Assembly: GCA_950295325.1 (NCBI GenBank)
Contig: OX485805.1
Span: 18,279,501-18,339,500, forward strand
Direction: 5' to 3'
From: Polytrichum commune
Lineage: Eukaryota > Streptophyta > Polytrichopsida > Polytrichales > Polytrichaceae
DNA: 60,000 bases
Both the position numbers and the translations under genes were made by a program. Positions 1-13,500 of the stretch are shown piece after piece. The notes below the pieces were generated by a model, which saw only the letters and a list, made by a program, of their open reading frames with translations, was not told where the DNA came from and made no database searches. Numbering within the stretch: position 1 is the first letter of the stretch; every line of letters begins with the position of its first letter.

Positions 1-660
1 CTCGATCTCCTCTCCAACTTAGGTTTGGATTCAAAGTTGCTATACGGGAGTGCTAATTGTTGATGGTTTAGATGATTGAGTATTAATCTCCTAGATATTG
101 TGATCGATCGATAGATTGCAAATGTTGAGATCGATCTTGCAACCTAGATTTAATCTTTAATGGTGTGATGGGAGGGATGTGTTGAAGGCATGACTAAGAT
201 GGTGGAATTGGCATGGGGTAGAGAAGTCCATTTGGGTTTATATTTGAACGCAGAGCCAATGAAGGGAATGATGTGGATGACCAACTAACAACAAATTAAT
301 AGTCCAACTTCCTCAAGCCTGTTAGTATGCCCAATTACATCTTCATGGGACTTCAATTTTTTTTTATTAACTCCATATTGTGTGATGTTGTGAGCATATT
401 TCTTCAATAAAAAAATGCTTTTGTACATATGTGTCTTCATTGTGCATATAAAATAACCTTTTACATTTAAATAGACCACTTTCTTGGAAAACCTTGATAA
501 TATGGCATTTAATAAGGCCAAAATGTCATATTATCGAGAATGCAACATTGAGATAATATGACACTTTCTTGCGCGACCAAACGTGTCATATTAAAGAGGG
601 AGAACAATATTTCCTTTTGGGTGCATTCCAATGAACTTGGAACTTTCATACAAAGAGAGG
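1..660. other. AT-rich spacer with a small inverted repeat
   Basis: No gene seen. Around 522-567 AATGTCATATTATC is followed by its near-complement GATAATATGACACT, a possible hairpin about 46 bases long. Confidence 0.5.
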
Positions 661-903
661 GATTTTTATTTTTATATGAGCGTACCTCTTATTCATCCAA
701 CATAGAAACCTTGAAATAGTATGCAACCTAGAAAATACTTTAAAAAAAGTTTATTTGACATTGGAATTAGCTTTGAAGACCTTGAATTAGTGTTTCTGAG
801 GTCATTTGAGACAATTGGCAACAAATTTATGAGGGAAGAGGGGGGGGGGTCAAGGTTGTATGTTTGGATGAACAAGTCGTATGCTCGTAAATGATAATTC
901 CTT
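660..903. mobile_element. Family J MITE, copy 1
   Basis: Non-coding element of about 240 bp whose ends are imperfect inverted repeats: TATATGAGCGTACCTCTTAT at the left and a degenerate complement (GTCGTATGCTCGTAAATGATA) at the right. The same ends and interior recur at 38.77, 41.59, 55.69 and 56.34 kb. Superfamily not assigned. Confidence 0.65.
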
Positions 904-1985
904 CTCTCCTTTCCATATCACCCATGTTGTTGAGGGCGATTTGGTCCACTAGTAAATTAACATGTTCTATGATCAACATCTTGTATGCCAAAATCGATCC
1001 AATCATGAAGATTTAAGAAGAAAGAATATCTTCATTTTAGCAAACTTTGAGAATATTCAAGGGTTGTATGGTTGAAGTTCTCAAGTTGGGGCAGCTATTG
1101 AGTATCTTATTTTGAAAAAATTGGATGATGGCATGGATGTGACCCTTAGTCGACAATTATTTATATGCATGGAATACGTGTTTGTAAGAATTCGAATTTC
1201 TATAGACTTATTATAGAGTGGTCAGAGGTCATCAATTGGATGATGAGTGTTTCTCATAATGAGCTTGAATGTCATTTTTAACTCATGTTTAATTTGGGGT
1301 GTTGCCCATACTACTAGAGATGGTTGATCCTTACAATGGGCAACACCCACAGGTAGGATTTTTTTCTTATTCCAATAACCTCTTCAAAAATCACTTTAGA
1401 GCATCATTCTCCTTCACATTAAAAACAAAATTAAACTGGACTTGCACCCATCTATTTTTGAAACATGACATAATATCCATGCCAAAGATCCCCAATGAAG
1501 ACATGTTGTGGCACTTGACAACGCTATTCTGTCAAGAGGGTGATCTGAGAGCCATGTCTACCAAGGCAATCAAGAATTAATTCAACATGACACAAGTACA
1601 GAAGCAGAGGACAACATGAGTCTAATGTTGCCACGACTGTGAAATCATGGTGTTGCTTCATCGTCGAGTAAGTATGATTGTGTATGTTATCCCACACTGT
1701 GATTCTCGAGAATCAAAGGGATTTCAAAGACTAATGCCTCCTTTTAAAATATGAACACCTCGAACATGTGTGAACAACCTATCATACACCTATTTCCCAT
1801 GAGTTCCCACATGGTTGGTTGGGAGTTTCAAGTTCCATGATTGGGGTTCCGATGATGTGATTTTATCCATCGGAAAGAGTATCTAAAACACACACAAACA
1901 AACATAAACCATAAAAAGCAGAAAATCAAATAAAATCAAATAAAAGATGTTTATAATGAAAAAAAATCAACACGTTGATTAATAC
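904..1985. other. Spacer, nothing recognised
   Basis: AT-rich, no supported gene. The 93-codon open frame at 1299-1580 has no recognisable protein character. Confidence 0.4.
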
Positions 1986-1992
1986 AGACCAA

Positions 1993-2868
1993 CTGTAAAG
2001 CTGGGTAGTAACTTCTCATTATTAATCCCAGGAAACAAAGGTGTCAAGGTGCCATGTTGACATATGAAAAATGCCACAAATGCGCATGAGTCATATATAG
2101 TTGGTGAAGATCCAAGTGATTCTAAATCCAACCGGTTACATGTTGACATCATCTTCCGGTTTTCTTTTATTCATTTGGGTATATTCTTCCATAGATTCCT
2201 CTAGAACGATCGGTAATTCTCCGGAAGTCTCCAACTTCAACCGGTTATTTCCCAAACTCAACCGGTTCATCTGTAACTAATTAACCGCCGGTGCTCCCCG
2301 AGCAATGGTCATGTGAATGGTGATGTGATTTCATCCATGGCATGAAACCCAGTGATTGGGGAGATTTTCGGGCATACTAATCGGTTGAGTTCCCAGTGTT
2401 TGCAAGTCCAACCGGTTACATGTTGACATCCTTCGGTTTTCCTTTATTGAATTGGGGTGAATTCTATAAATTCCTCTAAAATGATGGGTAATTTTCCTGC
2501 ACTCTTGAACTTCAACCGGTTGTTTCTCAAACTCAACCGGTTCATCTTTAACCACTTAACCACCAGTTCTCCCCGATCATAGATGAAAACGTACAATTTG
2601 CATATATGGTTTAGTTCGACATTAATACGATTAATGCCACATTAATGAATCAAAGTCGCCTTTCACGATTGTCGGACTGGCCGCACTAAAGCAGATGTGG
2701 CATTATTTCAATAAATTCAATGTGACGTGATGGTTTCCTTAAACATTACTAACTCCGGAGTTAAGGGGGGGAATTAATTACGGAGGAGCTGTAAAGCTGG
2801 GTAAGTTAGGGTATTAACTTCTGAGTTCCCATTCCCAATCCTAGGAAGCAGACGTGTCAGAATGCCAG
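1993..2868. repeat. Direct duplication flanking two family B copies
   Basis: The block at 1993-2055, starting CTGTAAAGCTGGGTA and ending CAGGAAACA...GTGTCAAGGTGCCA, recurs at 2789-2868 as CTGTAAAGCTGGGTA ... CTAGGAAGCA...GTGTCAGAATGCCA. The two copies flank two tandem family B repeats just upstream of the glycosyltransferase leader. Confidence 0.7.
2090..2585 (+). repeat. Family B repeat, two tandem copies (AACCGGTT-rich)
   Basis: Two copies of about 230 bp (2090-2310 and 2340-2585). Shared landmarks are CCAACCGGTTACATGTTGAC, TTCCTCTA, TCCAACTTCAACCGGTTATT and CTCAACCGGTTCATCTGTAA. Related copies lie in intron 10, in intron 13 (reverse), and at 24.2, 36.9-38.2 and 55.1 kb. Confidence 0.85.
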
Positions 2869-3187
2869 GCTGGCACTCGGGGGCCGCCACGCAAGCGCAA
2901 GACCCATCCTACAAATGACGTGGCTTCATCCCTGGACCAGGAAAGGAAAGCAGGATCAGTTGCTTGGGTTTCCTAATTCCTTCCTTCTCTTTTCCTTCGT
3001 TGTTCGCTTTGCTTGTCTCTTCCCCGCCCTCAACACTTCCCTTTCCGTTTCCGAACAACTTCAACCGAACAACCAAACACAACAAACACTTTGTGTTATG
3101 CTAACTCTACTCTCATCGCTCTCACTTCGTATCTCAATCTTAAGTCAACTTGATTAACTCTGCTCCTGCTCCTGCTGCTGCTGCTGT

Positions 3188-3188
3188 A

Positions 3189-3221
<33 letters not shown>

Positions 3222-3226
3222 GTCTC
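3188..3226. repeat. CTGT microsatellite
   Basis: About nine units of TCTG/CTGT, one of them changed to CTAT, in the presumed leader of the glycosyltransferase gene. Confidence 0.9.
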
Positions 3227-3325
3227 CTGACTTAACTTCGTACTCCTGCCCTTCTTACTCTCCTGTTCCTCCAACCTCACTTGCCTTGCCTTTGAGATTT
3301 GGGGACGTTTTTCATTTTCTGGCAG

Positions 3326-3328
3326 TGT

Positions 3329-3369
<41 letters not shown>

Positions 3370-3370
3370 G
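3326..3370. repeat. GTT microsatellite
   Basis: About fifteen uninterrupted GTT units in the presumed leader of the glycosyltransferase gene. Confidence 0.95.
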
Positions 3371-4599
3371 GAGCGGTTTTCAGCCAAAAGGTGCAGATTT
3401 TAGGGGGCAATTGAATCAGCTCTTTGCTGCTGCTGCTGCGGGTCTCTTTTTGGGCGTGTTGCTGCCTCTCCAACTTATACTACTTAGGTAGCGGTTGTGC
3501 TTGTTGACTGCACTTTGGTTGCATCAATCCTGGGACTTGTGGGCGCATTCCTACCTGTGCTCTCTTTGCTTATTCCGTTCAAGATTGTCAACGGTATTTT
3601 GGATTTTGTACGTGATTTTTTTTTTAAATACATATATTATGGTTTTGGTTTTGGTTAAGGTTAAGTTGGTGTTTTGGTGTTTTGGTTTTGGATTGGAGTG
3701 TTTGGGCCATCCTCCAAGTTTGTGACGTCCGTTTTGGTGCCCAGTTTTCCCGCTGCTGCTGCCGCCGCGAGTATTTTGGAGAGACTTGGTAGTTTTTTCA
3801 GTAACTTCAACTTGTGCAGGCGGGTAGTTGATCTCGAGATCACTTGCTGACATTGTTCGCAACAGCAAAGTTGCGATGATGATCTGAACGAGTGGGCGTA
3901 ACCAAGTTTTGAGTTGGACAGCTTCCCGCAAATTAAAAAGAGGCAAAGTGCAGTGGAAGTCGGATAACAGCAATACGTTTTGTAGTAGAGTACAAACTAG
4001 TGTCCATTGAAACTTGGGGAGGACGAAACCGAAAACCGAAATCCTCGGGAGCAGTTCCCTCGGAGTTTGACAACTCGGTCGAGAAAATTGGAGTTGATGT
4101 AAAAGCAGAGAAGAGGTTATCGAATCTTGAATAAATTGCGGCGTTTTCTCCTCTGAAGGAGTTGCGTGTGGAAGAAAGGAAGGATAAAATGGAAGGAAGG
4201 GAGGGGGGGACGACTGTAGTGGTTCCGAACGCTTCTTCGGGTCTCAAGAATTTTGGAGCACTCCAAGAGTGACTTGAGTAGATGTTTTTTTCACGGAACC
4301 GAGTTTCAAGCAATCAAGTTTCACCTCAACAAGTTCCCATTCAAAAGTTGGGACCAAAACCGAAGTCCACCATCAGCTACCACTGAACCATTTTGAGGGC
4401 TTTATGATTTTCGCAGTGCTCAATCCTTCCTTACCTTTCCGGGCGGTTACGAGTCTCGGAGTTGAGGTGATGGAGCCTCCCAGTTGGTGCCAGTATTTTC
4501 TTCTGAGGAGCAGATTCAGGCTAATAGTTCTTGAGATGATGTGTAGAATTTCTCCCCCAACTGCAGATTCCTGAAACTGCAACCTGTTTCCGGGCCAAA

Positions 4600-7500
4600 A
4601 TGCGCAGTCCTTTCGGTGAGAGTGAGAGTGAGAGGTTGAAGGAAGAGGACTTTTCATGTTTTCACGCCGATGGAGGAAGCAGAGGGGCTAATAATAATTA
4701 CCCTCTCCTCAAAAGACCTCATCAGGCTGGAAGGTTGACTTCTTGCTCAACGAATGGAGCTAGTAACGGAGCAAACGGCAATGGCCATCATCAATATCAA
4801 AATCCAAGTGCAAGCCCAAATCCAAAGATTAGGCTAATCCCTGCCAAAACCAATTTTTACAGGATTGTCACAGCAGTTGTCACCATTTTTTTCTCGGTCC
4901 AGACATTAGGGGTTTTCTTCCTTCTGCTTCCAAGAGGCGACCTTGGAAACCATTCCTCCGATGTAAATCCTCACTTGAAGTATAGTTGGCCTGAGGAAGT
5001 GGTGCCGACTGAAGATGTGCGGTTTGTGCCGAGGAATGTTGTGGAGAGATTGCTTTTGTCCAAGAGCAGAGCCACAGTAGCAAATTTGAGGGATGAGATC
5101 AGGTCTCCCATTCGGCCTCCACGGCTTGCTCTGGTAAGGACTATAATCCTCCTTACCAAATATGACATTTTTTTTCTTCCATCGCTTGTTTTTGTTTTGC
5201 ATACAATACCAATAAAATAATCTTTTGAAATTTTGTTATTCCACTTGTGCTGGGTGCTTGGAGGTTGTGTCCGAAATGAAATGATTGCAGAGCAACCTAG
5301 CTGGGTTCATTGAGGGTTAAGCTCATTTTTAGGACCTCCACACTAACCTAGATGTGTGTTAATTGGGATACTTTCCTCTCTGCACCCACTTCTTGTAGGA
5401 CATGAAACACGCAATTAGTGTGAGATGATTAGCAAATCCAAATTCTGCCTGTAGTCATTTTGCCTCATAGTTTGTGGAGCTCATATGAATATATCTTGTT
5501 CACTGACAAAGTGGTGATTCTCTTGCTTATGAAGTGGTCATAGAGCTCCCCCCCTCCACACAATCATGTTGAGTATTGAGCCTAGAATGGTTAGTATATT
5601 TTGAGCACGTAATGCAATCTCTTTTAAACATCTGTCTTTTTTTTTTGGTTTTCATTCTTAGATCCACACCTAACCACATATAAATCAAATAAAGGTGCCC
5701 AAATTATTGGTTATGTTGGATTTAGGCACGTCTACATTACCATCTATTTGAGCATGCACCAAAACTTACCGAGCATGGAAGCTGTCGTATGCAAAACTGT
5801 CAAGTCCTCACAAGAAATCAGTCATGTTGTTTCTGCGGGTTCGAGTAGACTCGGGGATTTTGATTCAGTAAAATTCTTCATTCATGAGAAGTTCTTTTGT
5901 AAGATTCTTTATGGGTTTTTGTGATTGTAACCTGTGTAGATGGAATTTTGGGTTACAGACACCTCAAATTTCCAGGAGCTTTTGTTGTTGTGCCATTAGA
6001 CTTGGGCATTTTGGTTCAGTAATTTTGATGCTTTTTGGAGTTGGGAAGTGTTTGGTGATTAATTTCTGTGGTGGTTTTGCAGGTATGCCCGAATCTTGCA
6101 TGGGGCGCGCATTCTCTGTACATGTTAACCCTTACAAAAGGGTTACAAGCACTAGGATATAGAATTGAGGTAAGGACCAAAACTTCGGCATCGGATTTTT
6201 TGTGCACTGTGAAAAAGTGAGTGGAAGGATGCATGTCTTCCACAGTTGATTGATTGTTGCTATCTTGTGTGTAGACTTTTTGTTTTTCTAAACGATTCCA
6301 GTGCAAAATAGTCCACATGAAGATTACATAGAATCCCAGCATTGGTTGTGTAGGTGTTAACTTTAAAGGATGGAGAGCTTCGGAGCATTTGGGAATCTTT
6401 GGGGGTGGCGGTAACACAGTTGGAAATCGACACGCAGAATGGAGCAACTGTCGACTGGTTAAAGTAAAGCACTAAGCCCATGTTGTTGCTTTTTGGAGTT
6501 TGTGAACATGTCAATTTTCTTAATTATTTCTGTTTTTGAGAATCTCAACATTGAAATCTGTTATGTGTATGATTGATATTTGGTTGATTTGGTAGTTGAT
6601 ACAAAATTGTGTCACTTCACAGTTACTAAGAATTGGACCAATAAATATTTATACTCACTTGTTGGAGCTAAATTGCCAAATTGTGTCCCGTTGTGCAGTT
6701 ACGAAGGTGTGATTGCATCTTCTCTCAATGCCAAGTCTGCATTGAACAGGTACAGTTTGGTTGCCAGTGATATTTTTGATCAAATTCTCTGTTGCATTTC
6801 TTTTTCCTCATAACTTTAAATCTTTTAAAGATTAAACTTTCTAATGTCAGGGTTTGTGGAACAGCCTTGCACAGGAGCCATTCATAAATGTACCAGTAAT
6901 TTGGGTAATCTTTGATGACGCTTTAGGGCGTCGCATAGGAGTTTACGAATCATCGGCCGCGAGGTCACTGATTCTGGACTGGAGATACAGCTTCCGACGG
7001 GCCGATGTTGTAGTTTTCCCAGATTACGCACTCCCGGTATGATTTTCGAGTGGGTTCTTGTTGTCAAATATCAGGAGATTTTTCAGATGGAAGCTATCAG
7101 CCAGCTTTTTTACCTTTTTTCATGTATCAGAGTTTAGCATGTAACAGAGTTTTGCATTAGACTTAAAACTTAAACTTAAAACTTTATCATTTGTTAGTGC
7201 TTTTTAAAAATTGAAAAAACATCTAATATTAGGTTCATGTGTTGGAAACCCTTATTCGGTCACTTTTCTTATTAGGTCACCTACATTTGAGTGGTATGTG
7301 GTTTGGTGGGACTCCAAGACCAGATACCAAAAGGATATCATGTATTTAAAATAGATTGGACTGTGTGTTCAAAATATGATAACCATTCTAGGCTCAATAG
7401 TCAACATATTTTTGGGGGAGGGGGGAACTTATACCACCATTTGATGAGTGCAAACTTCGACTTTGAATCAAATGAATAAGATATTCATACGACCTTCAAA

Positions 7501-10500
7501 AACCATAAAGTGGCTGCAGCCTGGATTTGGATCTTGATCAACCATCTTGCACTAATCATCGCGTGTCTCACATCCTAGGAGAAGTAGGCTAGTCGGAAAA
7601 AGTAACCATTTAAGACCCGTCCACCTTACACATGTTCAATTTACTTTGAAGCGACCCCAGCAAGGCGCCTTTTTAGTTATTTTTGGGTTTCATTTCTCCT
7701 CACTTTTCTTTCTTTCAATTGTGCCTTCCTTCACACAGATAGGATGAGAGGTATTGGACTTTCCAACCCTAAACCCAGTGAACCATCATAAGCACTAAAA
7801 TGATTTCCTGGTTTTTTATTTTTTGTTGGCGATGTCCATTACCTGCAGATGATCTACACCACTTTGGACACGGGGAATTTTTTTGTGATCCCAGGATCTC
7901 CTTTAGATGTGTGGAAAGCAAAGGAGTATATGCGCACCCATTCTCGCTCGAGTTTGCGCGCAAATCACAACCTGGGTCCAAATGAGTTTGCAATTGCTGT
8001 CGTGGGAAGTCCATTTCTTTACGACGGGTTGTGGAGGGAGCATGCTTTGGTGATGAGAGCTCTCGCAAGGGTTTTGCCATTGTTGGGTGGTGACACGACA
8101 GCTAAAACCTCAAGGCGCACACACTTGTTTGTCATGGGCCATGGCAACCAATTCAGCAATTATGGTGCTGCTTTGCAGGTATTAAAATTGAAAAATGCAA
8201 TCAATTATTGCAAGTGTAAAAGAAGACTTCAATATGGTTGTACTGCAGCGTTTACAGAAGGAGCCTAACAAGCAAGAGTTTTGACCTAGAGAGAAAGAGA
8301 GAGAGAGACCCTAAAAAGGCAACCCTGAAGGGTCTTTCCACACTACAAAGGTGATTGTGGTTAACCCGCAATAATCAACCATGACTATGATTTTGTGGAC
8401 GTAAGGTAGACGTGTGCCTAATTCGGTTACTTATCTTCATCAGACACCTATATTTGAGTGATCTGTGGTTAGGTGTGGTGCTCCAAGAAGAGAGACCAAA
8501 AATATAGACACGTGTTTTAAATGAAATAGAAAAAATGATTCGTCTACGTGCTGAAAACACGGTAACCATTCTAGGGCTCAATAGTCGACATACTTGCGGG
8601 GGGACCTATGCGACCATCAAATGAGCGCGAGAATCTTCCACTTTGAATCAAAAATGAATACGAGAATATTCGTTTGAGCTCTGAATATTATAAGGGAAGT
8701 GGCTACAGCCTTGATTTGGGATTCGCTAACCATCTCACACTAATCAGGGAGGGGGGAAAAGAAAAAGAAGAAAAGTAGGCATCTCAAGACCGTATACGTT
8801 AATAAAAATGCGTGCTCACAATTTGTGGCGATTGTGGGTTTTGCAGGTGATGGCACAGCACCTGGGGCTGCCAAATGGCACGGTGCAGTATGTTGGTGCA
8901 GGTGAAGATGTGACTGGGAAGCTTTGGATGTGCGATGCTGTTGTCTACGCTTCATATCGCGACGAGCAGGCCTTTCCTTCGATTTTAACTCGAGCCATGA
9001 GCCTTCAACGACCAGTGATTGCTCCGAACCGAACTTCTTTTCGGGAGCATGTAAGCCCTTCATTCTCGCCGTCAACCACACATTCAAATGTGTTCCACTT
9101 ATATTATTATCATTATTGTTATTAATTAACATTTGAGCCACTTTTACCGTGGCCATGAAATTGTGAGGGCCCTTACACGCTTGTCTGAAGACCGTACAGT
9201 GGAAAATTGCGATCAAAATTTATACAGTTACAGGCCTTTTGAGTGCAGTACACTAAATAGGATATTTAGTGTTTGATACACTAGATACGAACGCATACAC
9301 TAAATATCAATAACCCTATGAAAGTAAGTAACATTAAATGTAAACTCAAACACTAAATATCAACTATGGTAACATGTGGAAGTTACATGTTTGAATTTAG
9401 TGTTAGTAAGGATATGAAAAAAATAAAATGACAATGATAAAAGGAGAATTCCAGCATATCTTCTAGCATATCTTGTAACACTAATTATCAAAAAAATTGA
9501 AAATTAGTGTTGAGCAGGGTAGGGTGGTAACAACATTAAATATAATCAAACACTAAATCTCCTATCTAGTGTAGTGTAAAGACATAAGTGAGTGGGCCTT
9601 TAACTGAATGCATGCTATATTTCATTACCATCCGATTCATGTGGGCTGTTCTGCATAGTAAGTTGTAATAAATCAAGGGTTGTGAGGGTTGGAGTAGTTG
9701 TGGTCTCGCGGTCGGTTTTGTGTTAAAATTGGGGTGGGGTTGACGGAGAAATTGCGGTGGACCATGAAACATCGTCTATTGTATCCCATGTAGGACTCCA
9801 TCTTCATCCAGTCAAACCTCCTTGGTCCCTCAAGCTCGAGTGTAGAGTGAGGTGGGATGGTCTCGGCATTTTCCACAAATCTACTCGAGATTTCAGATTT
9901 CAATGGCAATGGGCCCTCGAGCTTGAGTGTAAATGTGTCCCTCAAATAGCGTGACTTACCTTCCATATATATGTATGTACCTATGATGTTTTTTATTCAA
10001 AATATCGCGGCTTTCTGATGCTAAGCCTAATTGTTGCAAACATTAATTTCTTCCAGATTGTCGACGGAGAAAGTGGTCTGCTCTTCCCTGTTGGGGATCA
10101 CATTAAACTGAGTGAAGCCATTGTAAACGCACTCCAAAATCCAAAGACATCCATCATGGCATCAGCTGGCGAGTTGAATGCTCGGAATCTGCTCGCGTTG
10201 AATGTGACGATGAGTTTCGGTGAACTCTTGGAAAGTATTTTGGAGTTCCCCCCAGAGTCAGATCTACCTCGACCAGTCGCCGCGAGCGCATCGAGAATTC
10301 AACAAGGCTGGTACTGGGATGCTTTGTTGTCTGCCCAATCTGCACATGATTTTAGTTTCAATCCTCATTTTCATCACGGCCACATAATAGAGCGATCCAA
10401 GGGCGATGAAGACGACGATATCGAGGGTTCGGCCCTTGTGCACATTTTAGAAGAGCCATGGATGTTGCTCTGGAGTGCGGCTGGTGGCGCACCCCCTCAG

Positions 10501-13500
10501 GCATCATTTAGTGTGTCGGAGTGGGATTTCCTTAGTGATGTGGATTTGAATGATTCCAGGACAATTGAGGTGGAGCTCGAAATGGAGCGCATTGAGCAGG
10601 AGGAGGTAATTTTCCATGCGAGTTTATATGTTGTAATCGAAGTTGTTGTCTAGTAGCTCAAAACATGACTCGCAAGTTGGTTGTTCTGCCCATTCAATAG
10701 AGTTACCCGTAAAGTAGAGCAGATGAAAACATGGGTTTAGTCCAAAACCCTGGGTTTATGAGAATTAACGCAAAGTCACCCAAGTTTTCTTAATGCTTAA
10801 ATTACCATACACAAAGAGTGGTGTCGGGCTATTAATAACTAACTTCATAGCTTGTCTGATTAGGATGGGTGGGACAAGCTAGGATGAGTGACATACTTAG
10901 TGTGTATGGAAATGCTATTAGTGGGAGAGATGTGTGTCCTTGTCCTCATCCAATGTGTATATTGGTCTAAATTTTCTCCAGCTTGAGGAAAGAAAAGCAC
11001 AATTGCAATCAAGTTGGGAAGATGTTACGAGGATGGTGAGGAAGACGGAGGTGCACAAGGATGATTTAAAGGAGCGCTCCGATGAGGAGCTCGAGCGTAC
11101 AGGCCAACCGTTGTGTATATATGAACCATACCATGGCAAGGGAGCATGGCCATTTCTCCACAAAGAAAACTCTCTATATCGAGGGCTGACCATCGTGAGT
11201 CATTCTATTGAATTGAATTGAATAGAATTTCTATCCATAGTTGCAAAGTTGTCGTGTGTGTTTGCAAAGTCCCTTTTTAACATTTACTACTGGGAGAATG
11301 GTATGTCGCGTAAATATTAGTACTCTTAAGCGCCCTTCATTACACTAGGGAGGTTGGAGGCTCGAGCTCGAACTTTTTACTGGGCTTATAACCCTTCAAG
11401 GGCACCTTGATGGATCCCATGTGGAACAACTACGACAAGCTCTCAGTCAAAATCCTAAGCCACCTCCTCCCGTGCTCATTAAATGGTCATATAGGTCCCC
11501 CAAATCAATATCGATTACTGAGCCTAGAATGATAATCATAGTTTGAACACCAAGTCCAATCATTTTTAAACATATCTCTTTCTGGTGTCCATTCTTAGAT
11601 CCACACCTTCATCACATACCACTCAAATACAGGTGTCCAAATTACTGGTTGTGTTTTGATTTGAAGGCACGTCCGCCAAGTTAAGAGTTTTATCTGACCG
11701 AATTTAAGAGTTCCAACAAGTTGCCACTGACTCTCTTGTCAATTGACGTTGGTTTTTTGGTGCAGTCCACTCACGGGATGCGTCCGGGGGGCGATGATGT
11801 GGACGCGCAAATCCGGTTGCCTGGCCTCCTGAACGACTCATATTATCGCAACGTCTTGTGTGAATACGGCACCTTCTTTGCGATCGCATATCGCATTGAC
11901 CAAGTGCACAGGAATGCATGGATAGGTTTCCAACCGTGGCGTGCTGCGAGCCGAAATGTGAGTTGGGCACCTGTGAACCCTTCAATTCATTGAGCATATA
12001 TATATTGTTGTTGCACTAAAATTACAGGAGAAAAAAAACCGAGCCTTCTAAACAATGTCCGGGGAGATTGTTGGGCATAATTGGTTGAGATCCTAGTGTT
12101 CCCAAATCCAACCGGTTACATGTTGACATCTTTTAGTTTTTCTCATTTAATTTGGAGAATATTCTCTAAATTCCTCTCAAACAATCAGTAATTTTCCTGA
12201 AGTCTTGAACTTGAACCAGTTATTTCTCAAACTCAACCAGTTCATCTGTAACTAGCGGTCTGTTCTCCCCATTCATTGCCTCTGAACCTCAATTTTTATT
12301 TCACCTAAAAGCAAAGCTGTTGCTAACGATTTTAAGATCACATCAGTACGGTAGCCATAGTCAGTAATTATCAAAATTTGTTTATAATCGATTCAGAACC
12401 ATTAAACTCAAGAAATTGTAATGAATATATGCCAATTAAAGTATGGTCCAACCTTCAAGATTATGTTAAGAATAGATAATACACTTGCGAGGTAAGAAAA
12501 TGAGTCCATCAAAAATTGACACCAAAACGATTATAAGTTACTATATGTACAGTAATTCATCAACAAAAGGAAAAAGTTAGTATATTTCTTGACTTTAATA
12601 CTCTCTTCTGAACAACCATCTTTTTCATATTGGAATGGGATCATCAGCGTTGATAAGAGAATTTCATGAGGAACATGATGATACCTATTGTGGCCTTCCT
12701 AGCACCTTTCTTTTGGATGAATCTGCCTTCAATTCAACTGTAATGGCCTTTTAGGAAGTTAAGGGTCAACTTAGAGTTTTTGGGTTGTTCTAGTTTTTTT
12801 AAGGGGATTGTTAAATCAACCACACACTGGTAAAAACGACCATAATCAATATGTAAGGCGTCGATCAGCTCTGACTTGTCATCCAAGTTGGCCAAGTTAA
12901 TTAAATTCTAATACACAGCTAATACCTTGTTCCTCCTCATGCGTGTGATGAACGATCAAATTTTGACAGGTCGTGTGACTGGGCAACGCGTCGTTGTGGT
13001 CGTTATTACAAACTACGTGGTCGATTTAACAATTCCTTTCATTTTATTTTTTAATTGTTATGGAGAAACCTTTGTGGGTGGTGCTGGTGTTCTCCCTCTC
13101 TTTGTCCTCATTGGGTTCAATCTTCAATCACTTGAATATTAAGAAGGTGGTGTTTTGTGGTTGTATATGCAGGTTGCGTTGACAGAGAAAGCTGAAGATG
13201 CGATTGGCGAAGCAGTTAGGACCGGAAGAGATGGTGATGCTCTCTACTTTTGGGCTCAAATTGACTGGCAGGCTGGAAATGCGAGTCACGAATCTCCAAC
13301 GCAACCCTCTCGAGATTTCTGGACCGACTGCGATTCTAGCAACAACGGGCAATGCAGGTATTTGGATTCGATTAATAACCTTCTATACTGGTTTCACAAA
13401 TAAAACCAAAATCTCAAAATCAAAGAACCTCCAGTTCCGGGGATCTTAAAAAGAAAAAGAAAATTCAGAAGAAAAGAACCTCTGGTCTCGGTTACTTTTA

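Larger units (their letters stand above)
2880..4599 (+). promoter_or_regulatory. Probable promoter and 5' leader of the glycosyltransferase gene
   Basis: Visibly more GC-rich and repeat-free than the sequence before 2.9 kb, with CTG, CTGT and GTT microsatellites and pyrimidine-rich tracts, as in plant leaders. No convincing TATA box or transcription start can be fixed. Several ATGs precede 4600, so a long leader would contain upstream reading frames unless it is spliced. Inferred from position and composition only. Confidence 0.4.

Noticed and set aside
3551-3973. 140-codon minus-strand frame upstream of the glycosyltransferase gene
   Set aside because: Low-complexity translation antisense to the leader; no start context or motif.
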